DNA from: Bradyrhizobium huanghuaihaiense
GTDB lineage: Bacteria > Pseudomonadota > Alphaproteobacteria > Rhizobiales > Xanthobacteraceae
Direction: 5' to 3'
Length of the DNA stretch: 64,000 nucleotides
Assembly (NCBI RefSeq): GCF_007830635.1
Contig: NZ_VLLA01000026.1
Location: 1-64,000, forward strand
The translations under genes and the position numbers were made by a program. Below are positions 41,596-50,915 of this stretch, in pieces (position 1 is the stretch's first letter; each line of letters starts with the position of its first letter). The notes below the pieces were generated by a model, which searched no databases, was not told where the DNA came from, and was given only the letters and a program-made list of their open reading frames with translations.

Positions 41596-42708
41596 ATGGA
41601 TATTGGCAGGATTTCACGACGTCATTTGTTGCAGGGCGGCGCGGCCCTCACCCTCGGCGCGGCGGCGGGCCTCCGCCCGGCCTTCGCGGCCGAGACCACC
41701 ATCGGCTTCATCTATGTCGGCTCGCGCGACGACTATGGCTACAACCAGGCGCATGCGCAGGGCGCGGCGGCACTGAAGAAGATTCCCGGCCTCAAGGTGG
41801 TCGAGGAAGAGAAAGTGCCGGAGACCGACGCGGTCGAGAAGACGATCGAGTCCATGATCAATCTCGATGGCGCCACCCTGCTCTTCCCGACCTCGTTCGG
41901 CTACTACAATCCGCACATGATCAAGATGGCCAGCAAGTACCCGAAGCTCCGCTTCGAGCACTGCGGCGGGCTCTGGAGCGACAAGGATCCCAAGAACGCC
42001 GGCAGCTATTTCGGCTACATCGACGAGGCCCAGTACATCTCGGGCATCGTCGCCGGCCTGACGTCGAAGAGCGGCAAGCTCGGCTTTGTCGCCGCCAAGC
42101 CGATCCCGCAGGTGCTGCGCAACATCAACGCCTTCACGCTTGGCGCCAAGTCCGTCAATCCAAAGGCCACCACGCAGGTGATCTTCACCGGCGACTGGTC
42201 GATGCCGGTCAAGGAGGCCGAAGCCACCAACAGCCTGATCGACCAGGGCGTGGACGTGCTCACCTGTCACGTCGATGGCCCCAAGACCATGGTCGAGAAC
42301 GCCGCGCGGCGCGGCGCCTTCGTCTGCGGCTATCACACCAATCAGTCGGCGCTGGCACCCAAGGCCTATCTCACCGGCGCCGAGTGGAACTGGGAAGCGC
42401 TCTATCCGAAGTTCGTCAAGATGATCGCGGCCGGCGAAGGCATCCCGAATTTCTACCGCGGCGGCCTGAAGGAAGAGATCGTGAAGGTCTCGCCCTACGG
42501 CGAAGCTGTCTCGGCCGAGGCGCGCAAGGCGGCCGACGAGGCCAAGGCAAAATTCCTGTCTGCGGAGGGCTTTGCCATCTTCAAGGGCGGCCTCGTTGAC
42601 AACAAGGGCAAGACGGTGATCGCCACCGGCACCGACCGAGGCCAGAAGGATCCTGAACTCGAGAAGATGGACTACCTCGTCGAAGGCGTGATCGGAGCGA
42701 CTTCGTGA
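41596..42708 (+). CDS. BMP-family ABC transporter substrate-binding protein (system 1)
   Basis: 370 residues, with AAGGGGAGCGAGCA before the ATG. Twin-arginine-like signal (ISRRHLLQGGAALTLGAAAG). It has the PBP1/BMP fold of nucleoside-type transporters: TIGFIYVGSRDDYGYNQAHAQGA, the TSFGYY hinge region, and GVDVLTCHVDGPKTMVENAARRGAFVCGYHTNQS. The ligand could be a purine, nucleoside or ureide-like molecule. First gene of a sigma-54 operon with permeases, an amidase, ATPase and deaminase. Confidence 0.9.
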   Translation: MDIGRISRRHLLQGGAALTLGAAAGLRPAFAAETTIGFIYVGSRDDYGYNQAHAQGAAALKKIPGLKVVEEEKVPETDAVEKTIESMINLDGATLLFPTSFGYYNPHMIKMASKYPKLRFEHCGGLWSDKDPKNAGSYFGYIDEAQYISGIVAGLTSKSGKLGFVAAKPIPQVLRNINAFTLGAKSVNPKATTQVIFTGDWSMPVKEAEATNSLIDQGVDVLTCHVDGPKTMVENAARRGAFVCGYHTNQSALAPKAYLTGAEWNWEALYPKFVKMIAAGEGIPNFYRGGLKEEIVKVSPYGEAVSAEARKAADEAKAKFLSAEGFAIFKGGLVDNKGKTVIATGTDRGQKDPELEKMDYLVEGVIGATS

Positions 42709-43817
42709 CCGCGGAAACGGCGGATTCCACGGAAGCGGTCGGGACAGTTGCCCCGGCCGCCGATTCCGGCTTCCTCCAGCGTTACGGCGGCACGATCGAG
42801 TATGTCCTGATCCCGGGCGCGGCGCTCGTCGGCGCGCTCGCGGTGTTCGGCATCTTCGTCGCGATGTTCGGCAAGAATCCGCTCGATCTCTATTTCTACA
42901 TGTATTACGGCGCGTTCGGCACCTGGTTCTCCTGGCAGAACACGCTGACGCGCGCGGCGCCCCTGATCCTCACCGCGCTCTGCACGGCGCTGCCGGCGCA
43001 ACTCGGCATGGTCATCATCGGCGGCGAAGGCGCGCTGCTGATCGGCGCACTGTCGGCGACCAGCGCCGCGCTCGCGCTTCAGGGCATGCCGCCGCTCGTC
43101 GTGCAGATCACCATGGTCTGCGCCGGCGTGATCGGTGGCGGCTCGTGGATCATGCTCTCCGGCGCCTTGCGGCAATATCGCGGCGTCAACGAAACCATCT
43201 CGAGCCTGCTGCTCGTCTACATCGCCCTCGCGATCCTCAACCATCTCGTCGAGGGGCTGATGCGCGATCCCGCCAGCCTCAACAAGCCGTCGACGCGTGA
43301 GATCGGCGCCGCCAACATGATCGGCTCCATTCCCGGCACCGACGTGCATTGGGGTCTCGTCTTCGGCCTGATCGCCGCGATCGCCTCTTACATTCTGATC
43401 TATCACACCGTGTTCGGCTTTGCCGCGCGGGTTGCGGGCGGCAACATTCGCGCTGCGAAGATCGTCGGCCTCGGGGTCAGCAAGCTGATCCTGACCGTCT
43501 GCTTCCTCGCCGGCGGCGCGGCGGGTCTTGCCGGCATGGTCGAGGTCGCCGCCGTGCAGGGGCGCACCAACGCCAACCTTGCAGCGGGCTACGGCTTCAC
43601 CGGCATCCTCGTCGCCTTCCTCGCACGGCAAAATCCGCTCGCCATCATTCCGGTCGCGATCCTGCTCGGCGGCATCAGCGCCAGCGGCGGCCTGCTGCAG
43701 CGCCGTCTCGGATTGCCCGATGCGTCCGTGCTGGTGCTGCAGGGCATCATCTTCGTCTTCGTGCTCGCCAGCGATGCGCTGTACGGGCGCATCGGATTTT
43801 TGAAGGGAAAATCCTGA
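42705..43817 (+). CDS. ABC transporter permease 1 (nucleoside-type, system 1)
   Basis: 370 residues from a GTG that overlaps the stop of the binding-protein gene (GTGA). About nine membrane segments and the family pattern NVNETISSLLLVYIA-like (YRGVNETISSLLLVYIALAIL), with AGLAGMVEVAAVQGR near the end. BPD_transp_2 family, the partner of BMP binding proteins. The N-terminal 20 residues are polar and cytoplasmic. Confidence 0.9.
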   Translation: MTAETADSTEAVGTVAPAADSGFLQRYGGTIEYVLIPGAALVGALAVFGIFVAMFGKNPLDLYFYMYYGAFGTWFSWQNTLTRAAPLILTALCTALPAQLGMVIIGGEGALLIGALSATSAALALQGMPPLVVQITMVCAGVIGGGSWIMLSGALRQYRGVNETISSLLLVYIALAILNHLVEGLMRDPASLNKPSTREIGAANMIGSIPGTDVHWGLVFGLIAAIASYILIYHTVFGFAARVAGGNIRAAKIVGLGVSKLILTVCFLAGGAAGLAGMVEVAAVQGRTNANLAAGYGFTGILVAFLARQNPLAIIPVAILLGGISASGGLLQRRLGLPDASVLVLQGIIFVFVLASDALYGRIGFLKGKS

Positions 43818-44743
43818 TGGCAGACGGCTCGATCGGACTCTGGACCGTCCCGCTCGCCGTGCTCGGCGGCGCCATTCGCGTCTCCACCCCGTTCCTGTTC
43901 GTGAGCCTGGGGGAATGCATCACCGAGCGCTCCGGCCGCATCAATCTCGGCCTCGAAGGCACGCTGGTGATGGGCGCGATGAGCGCCTATGGCATCTCCT
44001 ATCTCACCGGCTCCCCGTGGCTCGGGGTGCTCGCCGCGGGCATCACCGGCGCGCTGCTGGGCGCACTGCATGCCGGCATCTGCTCGCTGCCGCGCGTCAA
44101 TGACGTTGCGGTCGGCATCGCCTTGATGCTGTTCGGCACCGGCCTCGCCTTCTATCTCGGCAAGCCGCTGATCGAGCCGACCGCGCCGCGACTGCCCGCG
44201 ATCGATTTCGGCTGGTGGAGCGACATCCCGCAGGTGCGCGCCGCGCTGCGCATCAACGTGCTGTTCCTGATCGGAGTCGCGCTGGCGCCGATCCTTTATT
44301 GGGCCTTCCGCACCACGCGCTGGGGTCTTCTGATCCGCACCGCCGGCGAGAGCTCTGATGCCGCGCGCGCGATGGGCCATTCCGTGCGGCTGATCCGCCT
44401 GCGCGCCACCATGGTCGGCGGCTTCCTCGCCGGCATCGGCGGCTCGTTCCTGTCGCTGTTCTATCCCGGAAGCTGGAACGAGGGCCTTTCCTCGGGCCAG
44501 GGCATCACCGCAGTGGCGCTCGTGATCTTCGCGCGCTGGGATCCCCTGCTCTGCCTCTGGGCCTCACTCGCCTTCGGCGGTGCCGCGGCGCTGGGACCGG
44601 CACTGCAATCGGTCGGCGTCACCTCCGGCTATCACCTCTTCAACGCCGCGCCCTACATCCTGACGCTGGCGATCATGATCATCACCTGCTCGCCGAAGCG
44701 CACGCTGACCGGCGCGCCCGCCGAACTCTCGATCACACGGTAA
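43817..44743 (+). CDS. ABC transporter permease 2 (nucleoside-type, system 1)
   Basis: 308 residues. The ATG overlaps the previous stop (TGATG). BPD_transp_2 family with FVSLGECITERSGRINLGLEGTLVMGA, the signature of the smaller permease of BMP systems (compare LGVEGMMIVGA in system 2 of this window). Eight or so membrane helices. It completes a heterodimeric channel with the gene before it. Confidence 0.9.
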   Translation: MADGSIGLWTVPLAVLGGAIRVSTPFLFVSLGECITERSGRINLGLEGTLVMGAMSAYGISYLTGSPWLGVLAAGITGALLGALHAGICSLPRVNDVAVGIALMLFGTGLAFYLGKPLIEPTAPRLPAIDFGWWSDIPQVRAALRINVLFLIGVALAPILYWAFRTTRWGLLIRTAGESSDAARAMGHSVRLIRLRATMVGGFLAGIGGSFLSLFYPGSWNEGLSSGQGITAVALVIFARWDPLLCLWASLAFGGAAALGPALQSVGVTSGYHLFNAAPYILTLAIMIITCSPKRTLTGAPAELSITR

Positions 44744-44760
44744 CACGCACGAGGTCGTCC

Positions 44761-45444
44761 ATGCCCGAGCGCTACATCAAGTCCGAGCCCTACGCCTGGC
44801 CCTACAACGGTGATCTCCGCCCCGAGAACACCGCGCTGATCATCATCGACATGCAGACCGATTTCTGCGGCGTCGGCGGCTATGTCGACAAGATGGGCTA
44901 TGACCTCTCGCTGACGCGGGCGCCGATCGAGCCGATCAAGAGGCTGCTCGCCGCGATGCGGAGCCAAGGCTTTCACATCATCCATACCCGCGAGGGCCAT
45001 CGCCCCGATCTCTCCGACCTTCCCGCCAACAAGCGCTGGCGCTCGCGCCAGATCGGCGCCGGCATCGGCGACCCCGGCCCGTGCGGCCGCATCCTGGTGC
45101 GCGGCGAGCCTGGCTGGGACATCATCGAGGAGCTGGCGCCACTGCCTGGCGAGCCCATCATCGACAAACCGGGCAAAGGCTCGTTCTGCGCCACCGATCT
45201 CGAGCTGATCCTGCGCGTCCGCGGCATCGAGAACATCGTGCTATCAGGCATCACCACCGACGTCTGCGTCCACACCACCATGCGCGAGGCCAACGACCGC
45301 GGCTTCGAATGCGTGCTGCTGCACGATTGCTGCGGCGCCACCGACAAGAGCAACCACGATCACGCGCTGAAGATGATCAAGATGCAAGGCGGTGTGTTCG
45401 GAGCGGTCTCGACGTCGGACGCCTTCATCGGAGCGATTTCGTGA
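44761..45444 (+). CDS. biuH: biuret hydrolase-like isochorismatase-family cysteine hydrolase
   Basis: 227 residues. It closely resembles, from memory, the R. leguminosarum biuret hydrolase, including YAWPYNGDLRPENTALIIID near the N-terminus. The triad is Asp30, Lys136 and Cys169 (TTDVCVHTTMREANDRG), exactly six less than the reported Asp36-Lys142-Cys175. Gln209 in MQGGVFG matches the reported Gln215. The family's other members cleave ureidoacrylate (RutB) or isochorismate. Biuret would yield allophanate and ammonia. The position inside a BMP transporter operon with a sigma-54 promoter suits nitrogen-source use. Confidence 0.82.
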   Translation: MPERYIKSEPYAWPYNGDLRPENTALIIIDMQTDFCGVGGYVDKMGYDLSLTRAPIEPIKRLLAAMRSQGFHIIHTREGHRPDLSDLPANKRWRSRQIGAGIGDPGPCGRILVRGEPGWDIIEELAPLPGEPIIDKPGKGSFCATDLELILRVRGIENIVLSGITTDVCVHTTMREANDRGFECVLLHDCCGATDKSNHDHALKMIKMQGGVFGAVSTSDAFIGAIS

Positions 45445-46973
45445 TCATCGGCGAAACGCCACCGCCGTCAGGTGCCTTCGGCGTCGATGCCATCGCCATG
45501 ACCATGCGCTTCGGCGACTTCCTGGCACTGGACAATGTCGAGCTGAAGGTGCGGCCAGGCTCGTTCCACGCCCTGCTCGGCGAGAACGGCGCCGGCAAGT
45601 CGACCCTCGTCAAATGCATCATGGGCTACTACCACGCAACCGAAGGCGACATCATCGTCGGCGGCCGCGAGCAGGCCATCGCCAATCCGAAGGACGCGCA
45701 CGCGCTCGGCCTCGGCATGGTCTACCAGCATTTCACGCTTGTGCCGGCCATGACGGTTGCCGAAAATCTCGTGCTGGCGCGCGACAATGTGCCGGCCATG
45801 GTGAACTGGCCCAAGGAGATGAAGGAGCTCGAGGGGTTCCTGGCGCGGATGCCCTTCAAGGTGCCACTCTCCGCCAAGGTCTCCGACATCTCCGCCGGCG
45901 AACGCCAAAAGTGCGAGATCCTGAAGCAGCTCTATCTGAAGCGCCGCTTCCTGATCCTGGACGAGCCGACCTCGGTGCTGACGCCGGCGGAAGCGGACGA
46001 AGTGCTCGGCATGCTCCGCGATATGGTGGTCAGGGGCGAGCTGACCATCCTGATGATTACGCACAAGTTCCGCGAGGTCATGGCCTTCGCCGACGAGGTC
46101 ACCATCCTGCGCCGCGGCAAGCTCGCCGGCGCCGGCAAGGTCGCCGAACTGACGCCGGATGCGATGGCGCGCACCATGATCGGCGCCGAAGAGCTGACCG
46201 TGCAGCCGCCGCGCACCGGCGAAGCCGGACAGGCGAGGCTGGAACTCGAGAAGGTTCGCGCGCTCGACGATGCCGGCGCGATCGCCGTGCATGATGTTTC
46301 CCTTACGGTGCGCGCCGGCGAGATCGTCGGCATCGCCGGCGTCTCCGGTAACGGCCAGCGCCAGCTCGTCGAGGTGCTCGCCGGCCAGCGCGAGGCCGAG
46401 AGCGGCGAGGTGCGCGTGGCGGGCGATCCCTATCACGCCAGCCGCGAGGAGATGCGGCGCCACAGGATGTCGCTGCTGCCCGAAGAGCCGCTGAAGAACG
46501 CCTGCGTCGGCGGCATGAGCGTCGCCGACAACATCGCCTTCCGCGAGTTCGACCGTGCGCCCTTTGCAAGCGGTGGCTGGTGGCTCAATCGCAGCGCCTT
46601 CCGCAGCGACGCCAGGAAGAAGATCGGCCAGTACAAGATCAAGACCCGCACGCCGGATACGCCGATCTCGGCGCTGTCGGGCGGCAACGTGCAGCGCGCC
46701 GTGCTCGCCCGCGAGCTCGGCGGCGACGTCGAGGTGCTGATCGCGGCCAATCCCTGCTTCGGGCTCGATTTCGCGGCGGTCGCGCAGATCCACGCCGAGA
46801 TCATGGCGGCCCGCAACCGCGGCGCCGCGGTTCTGCTCGTCAGCGAGGATCTCGACGAACTGCTCGAACTGTCTGATAGGCTGGTGGTGATGTTCCACGG
46901 CGAATTCGTGTATGAAGCACGGACCAGCGAAGCCGATCTCACCGTAGTCGGCAGGCACATGGCGGGACATTGA
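45441..46973 (+). CDS. ABC transporter ATP-binding protein, double NBD (system 1)
   Basis: 510 residues from a GTG overlapping the biuH stop (GTGA). The first NBD has a full Walker A (GENGAGKST), Q-loop (MVYQHF), signature (ISAGERQK) and Walker B (LILDEPTSVLT). The second NBD has a degenerate Walker A (GVSGNGQRQL) and LSGGNVQRAVLARE, as usual in sugar/nucleoside (RbsA/NupO-type) ATPases. It energises permeases 1 and 2. Confidence 0.92.
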   Translation: MIIGETPPPSGAFGVDAIAMTMRFGDFLALDNVELKVRPGSFHALLGENGAGKSTLVKCIMGYYHATEGDIIVGGREQAIANPKDAHALGLGMVYQHFTLVPAMTVAENLVLARDNVPAMVNWPKEMKELEGFLARMPFKVPLSAKVSDISAGERQKCEILKQLYLKRRFLILDEPTSVLTPAEADEVLGMLRDMVVRGELTILMITHKFREVMAFADEVTILRRGKLAGAGKVAELTPDAMARTMIGAEELTVQPPRTGEAGQARLELEKVRALDDAGAIAVHDVSLTVRAGEIVGIAGVSGNGQRQLVEVLAGQREAESGEVRVAGDPYHASREEMRRHRMSLLPEEPLKNACVGGMSVADNIAFREFDRAPFASGGWWLNRSAFRSDARKKIGQYKIKTRTPDTPISALSGGNVQRAVLARELGGDVEVLIAANPCFGLDFAAVAQIHAEIMAARNRGAAVLLVSEDLDELLELSDRLVVMFHGEFVYEARTSEADLTVVGRHMAGH

Positions 46974-46984
46974 ACGGAGGACCG

Positions 46985-47470
46985 ATGGACGACGCATCAG
47001 GGCGCGACGAGCACTTTCTGCGCCTGTCCTTCGCGGTCGCCCGCCGTTCCCTCACCCGCGGCAACCATCCCTTCGGCTGCATCGTCGTCGATGCCGACGG
47101 CAAGGTGCTGATCGAGACCGAGAACGGCTACATGCCGGATCACGACGGCACCGCGCATGCCGAGCGCCTCGCAGCCACCCAGGCCTGCCGTACGCTCGAC
47201 CGCGATGTGCTGGCCAAAGCCACGCTCTATTCCTCGGCCGAGCCCTGCGCCATGTGTGCCGGCGCAATCTACTGGGCCGGCATCGGCCGCGTCGTCTATG
47301 GCCTCAGCGAGCACCGCCTGCGCGGCGTCACCGGCAACCATCCGGAGAACCCGACGCTGGACCTGCCCTGCCGCGAGGTGTTTGCAAGCGGCCAGCGCCC
47401 GACGGAGGTCGTCGGACCGCTGCTCGAAGACGAGGCCGAAGCCCTGCACGATGGCGTTTGGACGAAGTAG
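46985..47470 (+). CDS. cytidine/guanine-deaminase-fold nucleoside deaminase
   Basis: 161 residues from the ATG with GGAGG four bases upstream; an in-frame TTG at 46970 is also possible. Zinc site: His58 and catalytic Glu60 (HAERLA), Cys88 and Cys91 (EPCAMC). NHPFGCIVVDADG at the start is typical of guanine deaminase and related s-triazine (ammeline) deaminases of this fold. In this operon guanine, a pyrimidine or an aminated triazine are all possible substrates. Confidence 0.82.
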   Translation: MDDASGRDEHFLRLSFAVARRSLTRGNHPFGCIVVDADGKVLIETENGYMPDHDGTAHAERLAATQACRTLDRDVLAKATLYSSAEPCAMCAGAIYWAGIGRVVYGLSEHRLRGVTGNHPENPTLDLPCREVFASGQRPTEVVGPLLEDEAEALHDGVWTK

Positions 47471-47486
47471 GTACCCAGCAAACAGT

Positions 47487-47584
47487 GCCGTAGGGTGGGC
47501 AAAGGCGCCCTTGCGCCGTGCCCACGATCTGACTTCAACATCGGTAGACGTCGTGGGCACGCTTCGCTTTGCCCACCCTACGGC
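47487..47584. repeat. 98-base palindromic repeat element
   Basis: Outer arms GCCGTAGGGTGGGCAAAG (47487-47504) and CTTTGCCCACCCTACGGC (47567-47584) are perfect complements. An inner pair GTGCCCACGA/TCGTGGGCAC (47519-47528, 47551-47560) makes a second stem. This GGGTGGGC/GCCCACCC palindrome is, from memory, a dispersed element in Bradyrhizobium and relatives. It separates the system 1 operon from the convergent channel gene and could act as a terminator. Confidence 0.8.
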
Positions 47585-47662
47585 AGCTTTCTCCTTGGCA
47601 AACACGAATGACGCCGCGCATCCCTGCGCGGCGCCATCCGAACCTTGGAGAGCGTCAGTCGA

Positions 47663-48769
47663 TCAGAACTTCACAGTGACGCCACCATAGACGGTCGACT
47701 CGGTGCAGCTCTTGGTGCTCTGGCCGGTCGCGGCGATGGTGCAGACGCCGGGCATGGCGTTGTGGTCGAGGCCGAACTTGTTCTGCCAGTAGCGGTAGGA
47801 GACCCAGAGGTCGACGAAGTGCGAGTACTTGTCACCCCAGACCGCCTTCGAGGCGTCGAAGGTCAGGCGGATCGGTTCGCTGTTCAGCTCGGTCTTCGAA
47901 GCGGTCGAGAACCGGCCGACACCCGAGAGCGCAGGCAGGCCGTTGGAGTCGCCCTTCGGACCGTACCAGCCGGCGCGGCCGCTGATCGACCAGAACTGCA
48001 TGTTCGGCGGCAGGAAGCCGAGGTCCATGTAGTAGTTGATTTCGACGGCCCAGGTCGGACGATAGCTGACATTGCCGTCCGAGTTACAGGTCACGCCCGC
48101 CACGCCCGGTCCGAACAGGCCGCACTGGGTAAAGGCGTTGTGGTTCAGGAACTCGTAGTACATCAAGGGCGCGACGTTGAAGTAGCCCTTGTAGGGAAGG
48201 TCGAAAGCGAACTGCAGACCGGCGACGACGTCGCGCTTGGCCGGCGCGAGGAAGTTGTTCTCGGTGTTGCCGTCCATACCGACTTCGAACGAGATGTTGT
48301 GCAGCGGCCCCATGGTGAAGGCCTTGGTGTTGAACAGCTCGTTCCAGCCGAAGGTCGAGCGGAACAGGCCGTAGATCTCGGTCGCGCCGGCGCAGTCGGC
48401 GGCACCGCCGGTAATGGTCACGCCGGGCGCGACGCAAGGGCTGGCAGGATCGTTCTTGCCCGACTTGAACATCGAGATGGTGAAGAAGTTGGTGCCGTAG
48501 GCCCAGAGGTCGAAGTGCGTGAAGGAGTAAACCTGCTTGGCGGTGGTGCCGTTGATGCTGCCATCGGGACGGACGCTCCACATGCCGGGATCGGTGCCCT
48601 TGGGCATCCAAGAGAACGTGACGCGATTGTCGATCACCAGGAAGAACGGAAGGTCCGGCGCCTTCTTGGCGGCCTTGACCGGCAGGTCCGCCGCGTGAGC
48701 CCAGCCGCCGATGGCCAGCGTAGCAAGTGACAGCGCCGTTGCTGCAATTGCCTTGAAACGAAACGACAT
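47663..48769 (-). CDS. Tsx-like outer-membrane nucleoside channel
   Basis: 368 residues from the Met of MSFRFKAIAA, with a signal peptide at 1-25 (ends WAHAA). It is a beta barrel of alternating strands ending in VYGGVTVKF with a terminal aromatic residue. YSFTHFDLWAYGTNFF followed by EIYGLFRSTFGWNEL fits the Tsx/OmpK family, which admits nucleosides. Four Cys residues in loops are unusual. It lies between two BMP-type nucleoside ABC systems, which supports the assignment; family identity is from pattern only. Confidence 0.7.
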   Translation of the reverse strand: MSFRFKAIAATALSLATLAIGGWAHAADLPVKAAKKAPDLPFFLVIDNRVTFSWMPKGTDPGMWSVRPDGSINGTTAKQVYSFTHFDLWAYGTNFFTISMFKSGKNDPASPCVAPGVTITGGAADCAGATEIYGLFRSTFGWNELFNTKAFTMGPLHNISFEVGMDGNTENNFLAPAKRDVVAGLQFAFDLPYKGYFNVAPLMYYEFLNHNAFTQCGLFGPGVAGVTCNSDGNVSYRPTWAVEINYYMDLGFLPPNMQFWSISGRAGWYGPKGDSNGLPALSGVGRFSTASKTELNSEPIRLTFDASKAVWGDKYSHFVDLWVSYRYWQNKFGLDHNAMPGVCTIAATGQSTKSCTESTVYGGVTVKF

Positions 48770-49325
48770 CCTGAATACCCCCAAGTTTGGACACGTAAAA
48801 ATGAACGCCCTTGGGTGCGACACTTGCGCCGATATCCCGGAGTGAGAAGCCTCAACTTTTTTCAAGGCATGCCGCTTGTTTCGGCAGTGGCCGACGTCTT
48901 CCTTCAGGATTTTGAGTGCATTTGCGGGTCGTGCGCATTGTCCGCGCGGCTGGCCATTGCCAGACATTCCCATTTGATTTTGTTCGCATTTCGTGTCGAA
49001 CGAACAAGGCGGGCCGAATTACCGACGGCGCCTGATGCGGCGATCCGACATTGCATACGCGTTCTGGCGCGATTTTGCTCAGCGTCAGGTCAAGGCTGCA
49101 CAGTGGGTTCCGATTTGGTTTGTACCGTCACAAATTTGCAACAGGCATCACGCGCGAGCACCGCCTTCATCGGACGGTTCGAAGGGCGCGCGAGCACGAT
49201 CCGCGCGCGGCGAGCGCCACGACTCGCCGACACCACGCGCCTGCCGAAGCGTTGAGCAAGGGATGACGCTTTTTCACACCTTACGCGGCGGTTCAAACTA
49301 GCCCACTATTGAGGCACTTCATCCC
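48770..49325. other. 556-base divergent region, no supported gene
   Basis: Frames here lack ribosome binding sites and normal codon use. It contains an inverted repeat TTGTTCG/CGAACAA (48980-48986, 49001-49007) and a sequence resembling a sigma-54 box (TGGCGCG...TTGCT at about 49064-49079) with spacing one base short. It should hold promoters of the channel gene and the system 2 operon. Confidence 0.55.
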
Positions 49326-50915
49326 ATGCAAGCGCATCAGCGAATGTTAGATCCGACGCCTAACGGCCTGCATTCCGGCGAGTCCCCGTTGCTTCAGACG
49401 CTCGGGCTCACCAAGCGCTATGGCGATTTCCTCGCCAACGATTCCATCGACATCGACATCTGGCCCAAGGAGATTCACGCCCTGCTCGGCGAGAACGGCG
49501 CCGGCAAGTCGACGCTGGTCAAGGCGATCTACGGGCTGATCCAGCCGAGTGCCGGCGAGATCCGCTGGCAGGGCGAGCGAATCGCGCTGTCAGGCCCGTC
49601 CGAAGCGCGCACCCGCGGTATCGGCATGGTGTTCCAGCACTTCTCGCTGTTCGACAATCTCACCGTCGCCGAGAACGTCGCGCTCGGCCTCGACGGGAAG
49701 GAATCCTTCAAGGACATGTCGGCGCGGCTGGAGCAGGTGTCGAAGACCTACGGACTGCCGCTCGATCCCAGGCGCGAGGTCTGGCAGCTCTCCGTCGGCG
49801 AGCGCCAGCGCATCGAGATCGTCCGCGCCCTGATGCAGGACCCGAAATTCTTGATCCTGGACGAGCCCACCGCGGTGCTGACGCCGCAGGAGGCCGACCA
49901 GCTCTTCATCGTGCTGGAGCGCCTCAAGGCCGAAGGCCGCGCCATCCTCTATATCAGCCACAAGCTGGAGGAGGTGAAGCGCCTCTGCGACACCGCAACG
50001 ATCCTGCGCGGCGGCAAGAAGGTCGACACCTGCAATCCCCGGCTTGAGACCGCACCTTCGCTCGCCCGCATGATGGTCGGCGGCGAGATCAAGGAGGTGA
50101 AGGCTCCCGCCGGCCGGCAGACGACGGTGCCGCGCCTCGTCGTCAACGATCTCTCGCTCGCGCCGAGCGAAGCCCACGGCGTGCGGCTCGAGCACATATC
50201 GTTCGAGCTGAAGGGCGGCGAGATCCTCGGCATCGCCGGCGTCGCCGGCAACGGCCAGGACGAGCTCTTTGCCGCGCTCTCCGGCGAGCGGCTGTCCAGG
50301 GATCCCGGCACGGTGGTGATCGAGGGTATCGCCGCCGGCCACCTCTCGATCACCCAGCGGCGCAAGCTCGGCGCGGCCTTCGTACCCGAAGAGCGGCTCG
50401 GCCACGGCACCGCGCCACGCATGAAGCTGTCGGAGAACGCACTGCTCACGGGGCACGCAGCGAGTGGCATGGTCCATCACGGCTTCATCGACACCGCGGC
50501 CACGCTGAAGACCGTCGACCGCGCAACCGAGACGTTCGACGTCCGCAAGGCCAAGCGCGATCCCGAGGCCGCGAGCCTGTCCGGCGGCAATCTGCAGAAG
50601 TTCATCGTGGGACGCGAGATCCTGCGCAACCCGGCGGTGCTGGTGGTGAGCCAGCCGACCTGGGGCGTCGACGCCGGCGCCGCCGCCGTCATCCGCCAGG
50701 CGCTGCTCGATCTCGCCACCGCAGGCGCGGCCGTGCTGGTGACCAGCCAGGACCTCGACGAGCTCGCGGAGATCGCCGACCGCATCGCTGTGATGTTCCA
50801 CGGCCGGCTCTCGGCCCCGCTCGCAAGGAGTGAAGCGACGCGCGAAAAGCTCGGCCTTCTCATGGGCGGCAGCAGCCTGGAGCCGAAGGAGGCCGCGCAT
50901 GCAGTTGGTGCTTGA
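49326..50915 (+). CDS. ABC transporter ATP-binding protein, double NBD (system 2)
   Basis: 529 residues. First NBD: Walker A GENGAGKST, MVFQHFSLF, LSVGERQRIE, LILDEPTAVLT. Second NBD: GVAGNGQDEL and LSGGNLQKFIVGRE, with the usual degenerate Walker A. A nucleoside/ribose-type ATPase starting a four-gene operon. A start six codons inside (MLDPTPNG) is possible. It overlaps the permease gene by 17 bases. Confidence 0.92.
   Translation: MQAHQRMLDPTPNGLHSGESPLLQTLGLTKRYGDFLANDSIDIDIWPKEIHALLGENGAGKSTLVKAIYGLIQPSAGEIRWQGERIALSGPSEARTRGIGMVFQHFSLFDNLTVAENVALGLDGKESFKDMSARLEQVSKTYGLPLDPRREVWQLSVGERQRIEIVRALMQDPKFLILDEPTAVLTPQEADQLFIVLERLKAEGRAILYISHKLEEVKRLCDTATILRGGKKVDTCNPRLETAPSLARMMVGGEIKEVKAPAGRQTTVPRLVVNDLSLAPSEAHGVRLEHISFELKGGEILGIAGVAGNGQDELFAALSGERLSRDPGTVVIEGIAAGHLSITQRRKLGAAFVPEERLGHGTAPRMKLSENALLTGHAASGMVHHGFIDTAATLKTVDRATETFDVRKAKRDPEAASLSGGNLQKFIVGREILRNPAVLVVSQPTWGVDAGAAAVIRQALLDLATAGAAVLVTSQDLDELAEIADRIAVMFHGRLSAPLARSEATREKLGLLMGGSSLEPKEAAHAVGA

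Noticed and set aside
49064..49079. Sigma-54 promoter before the second BMP operon (TGGCGCG...TTGCT)
   Set aside because: The GG to GC distance is one base too short, and sigma-54 promoters do not tolerate that change.
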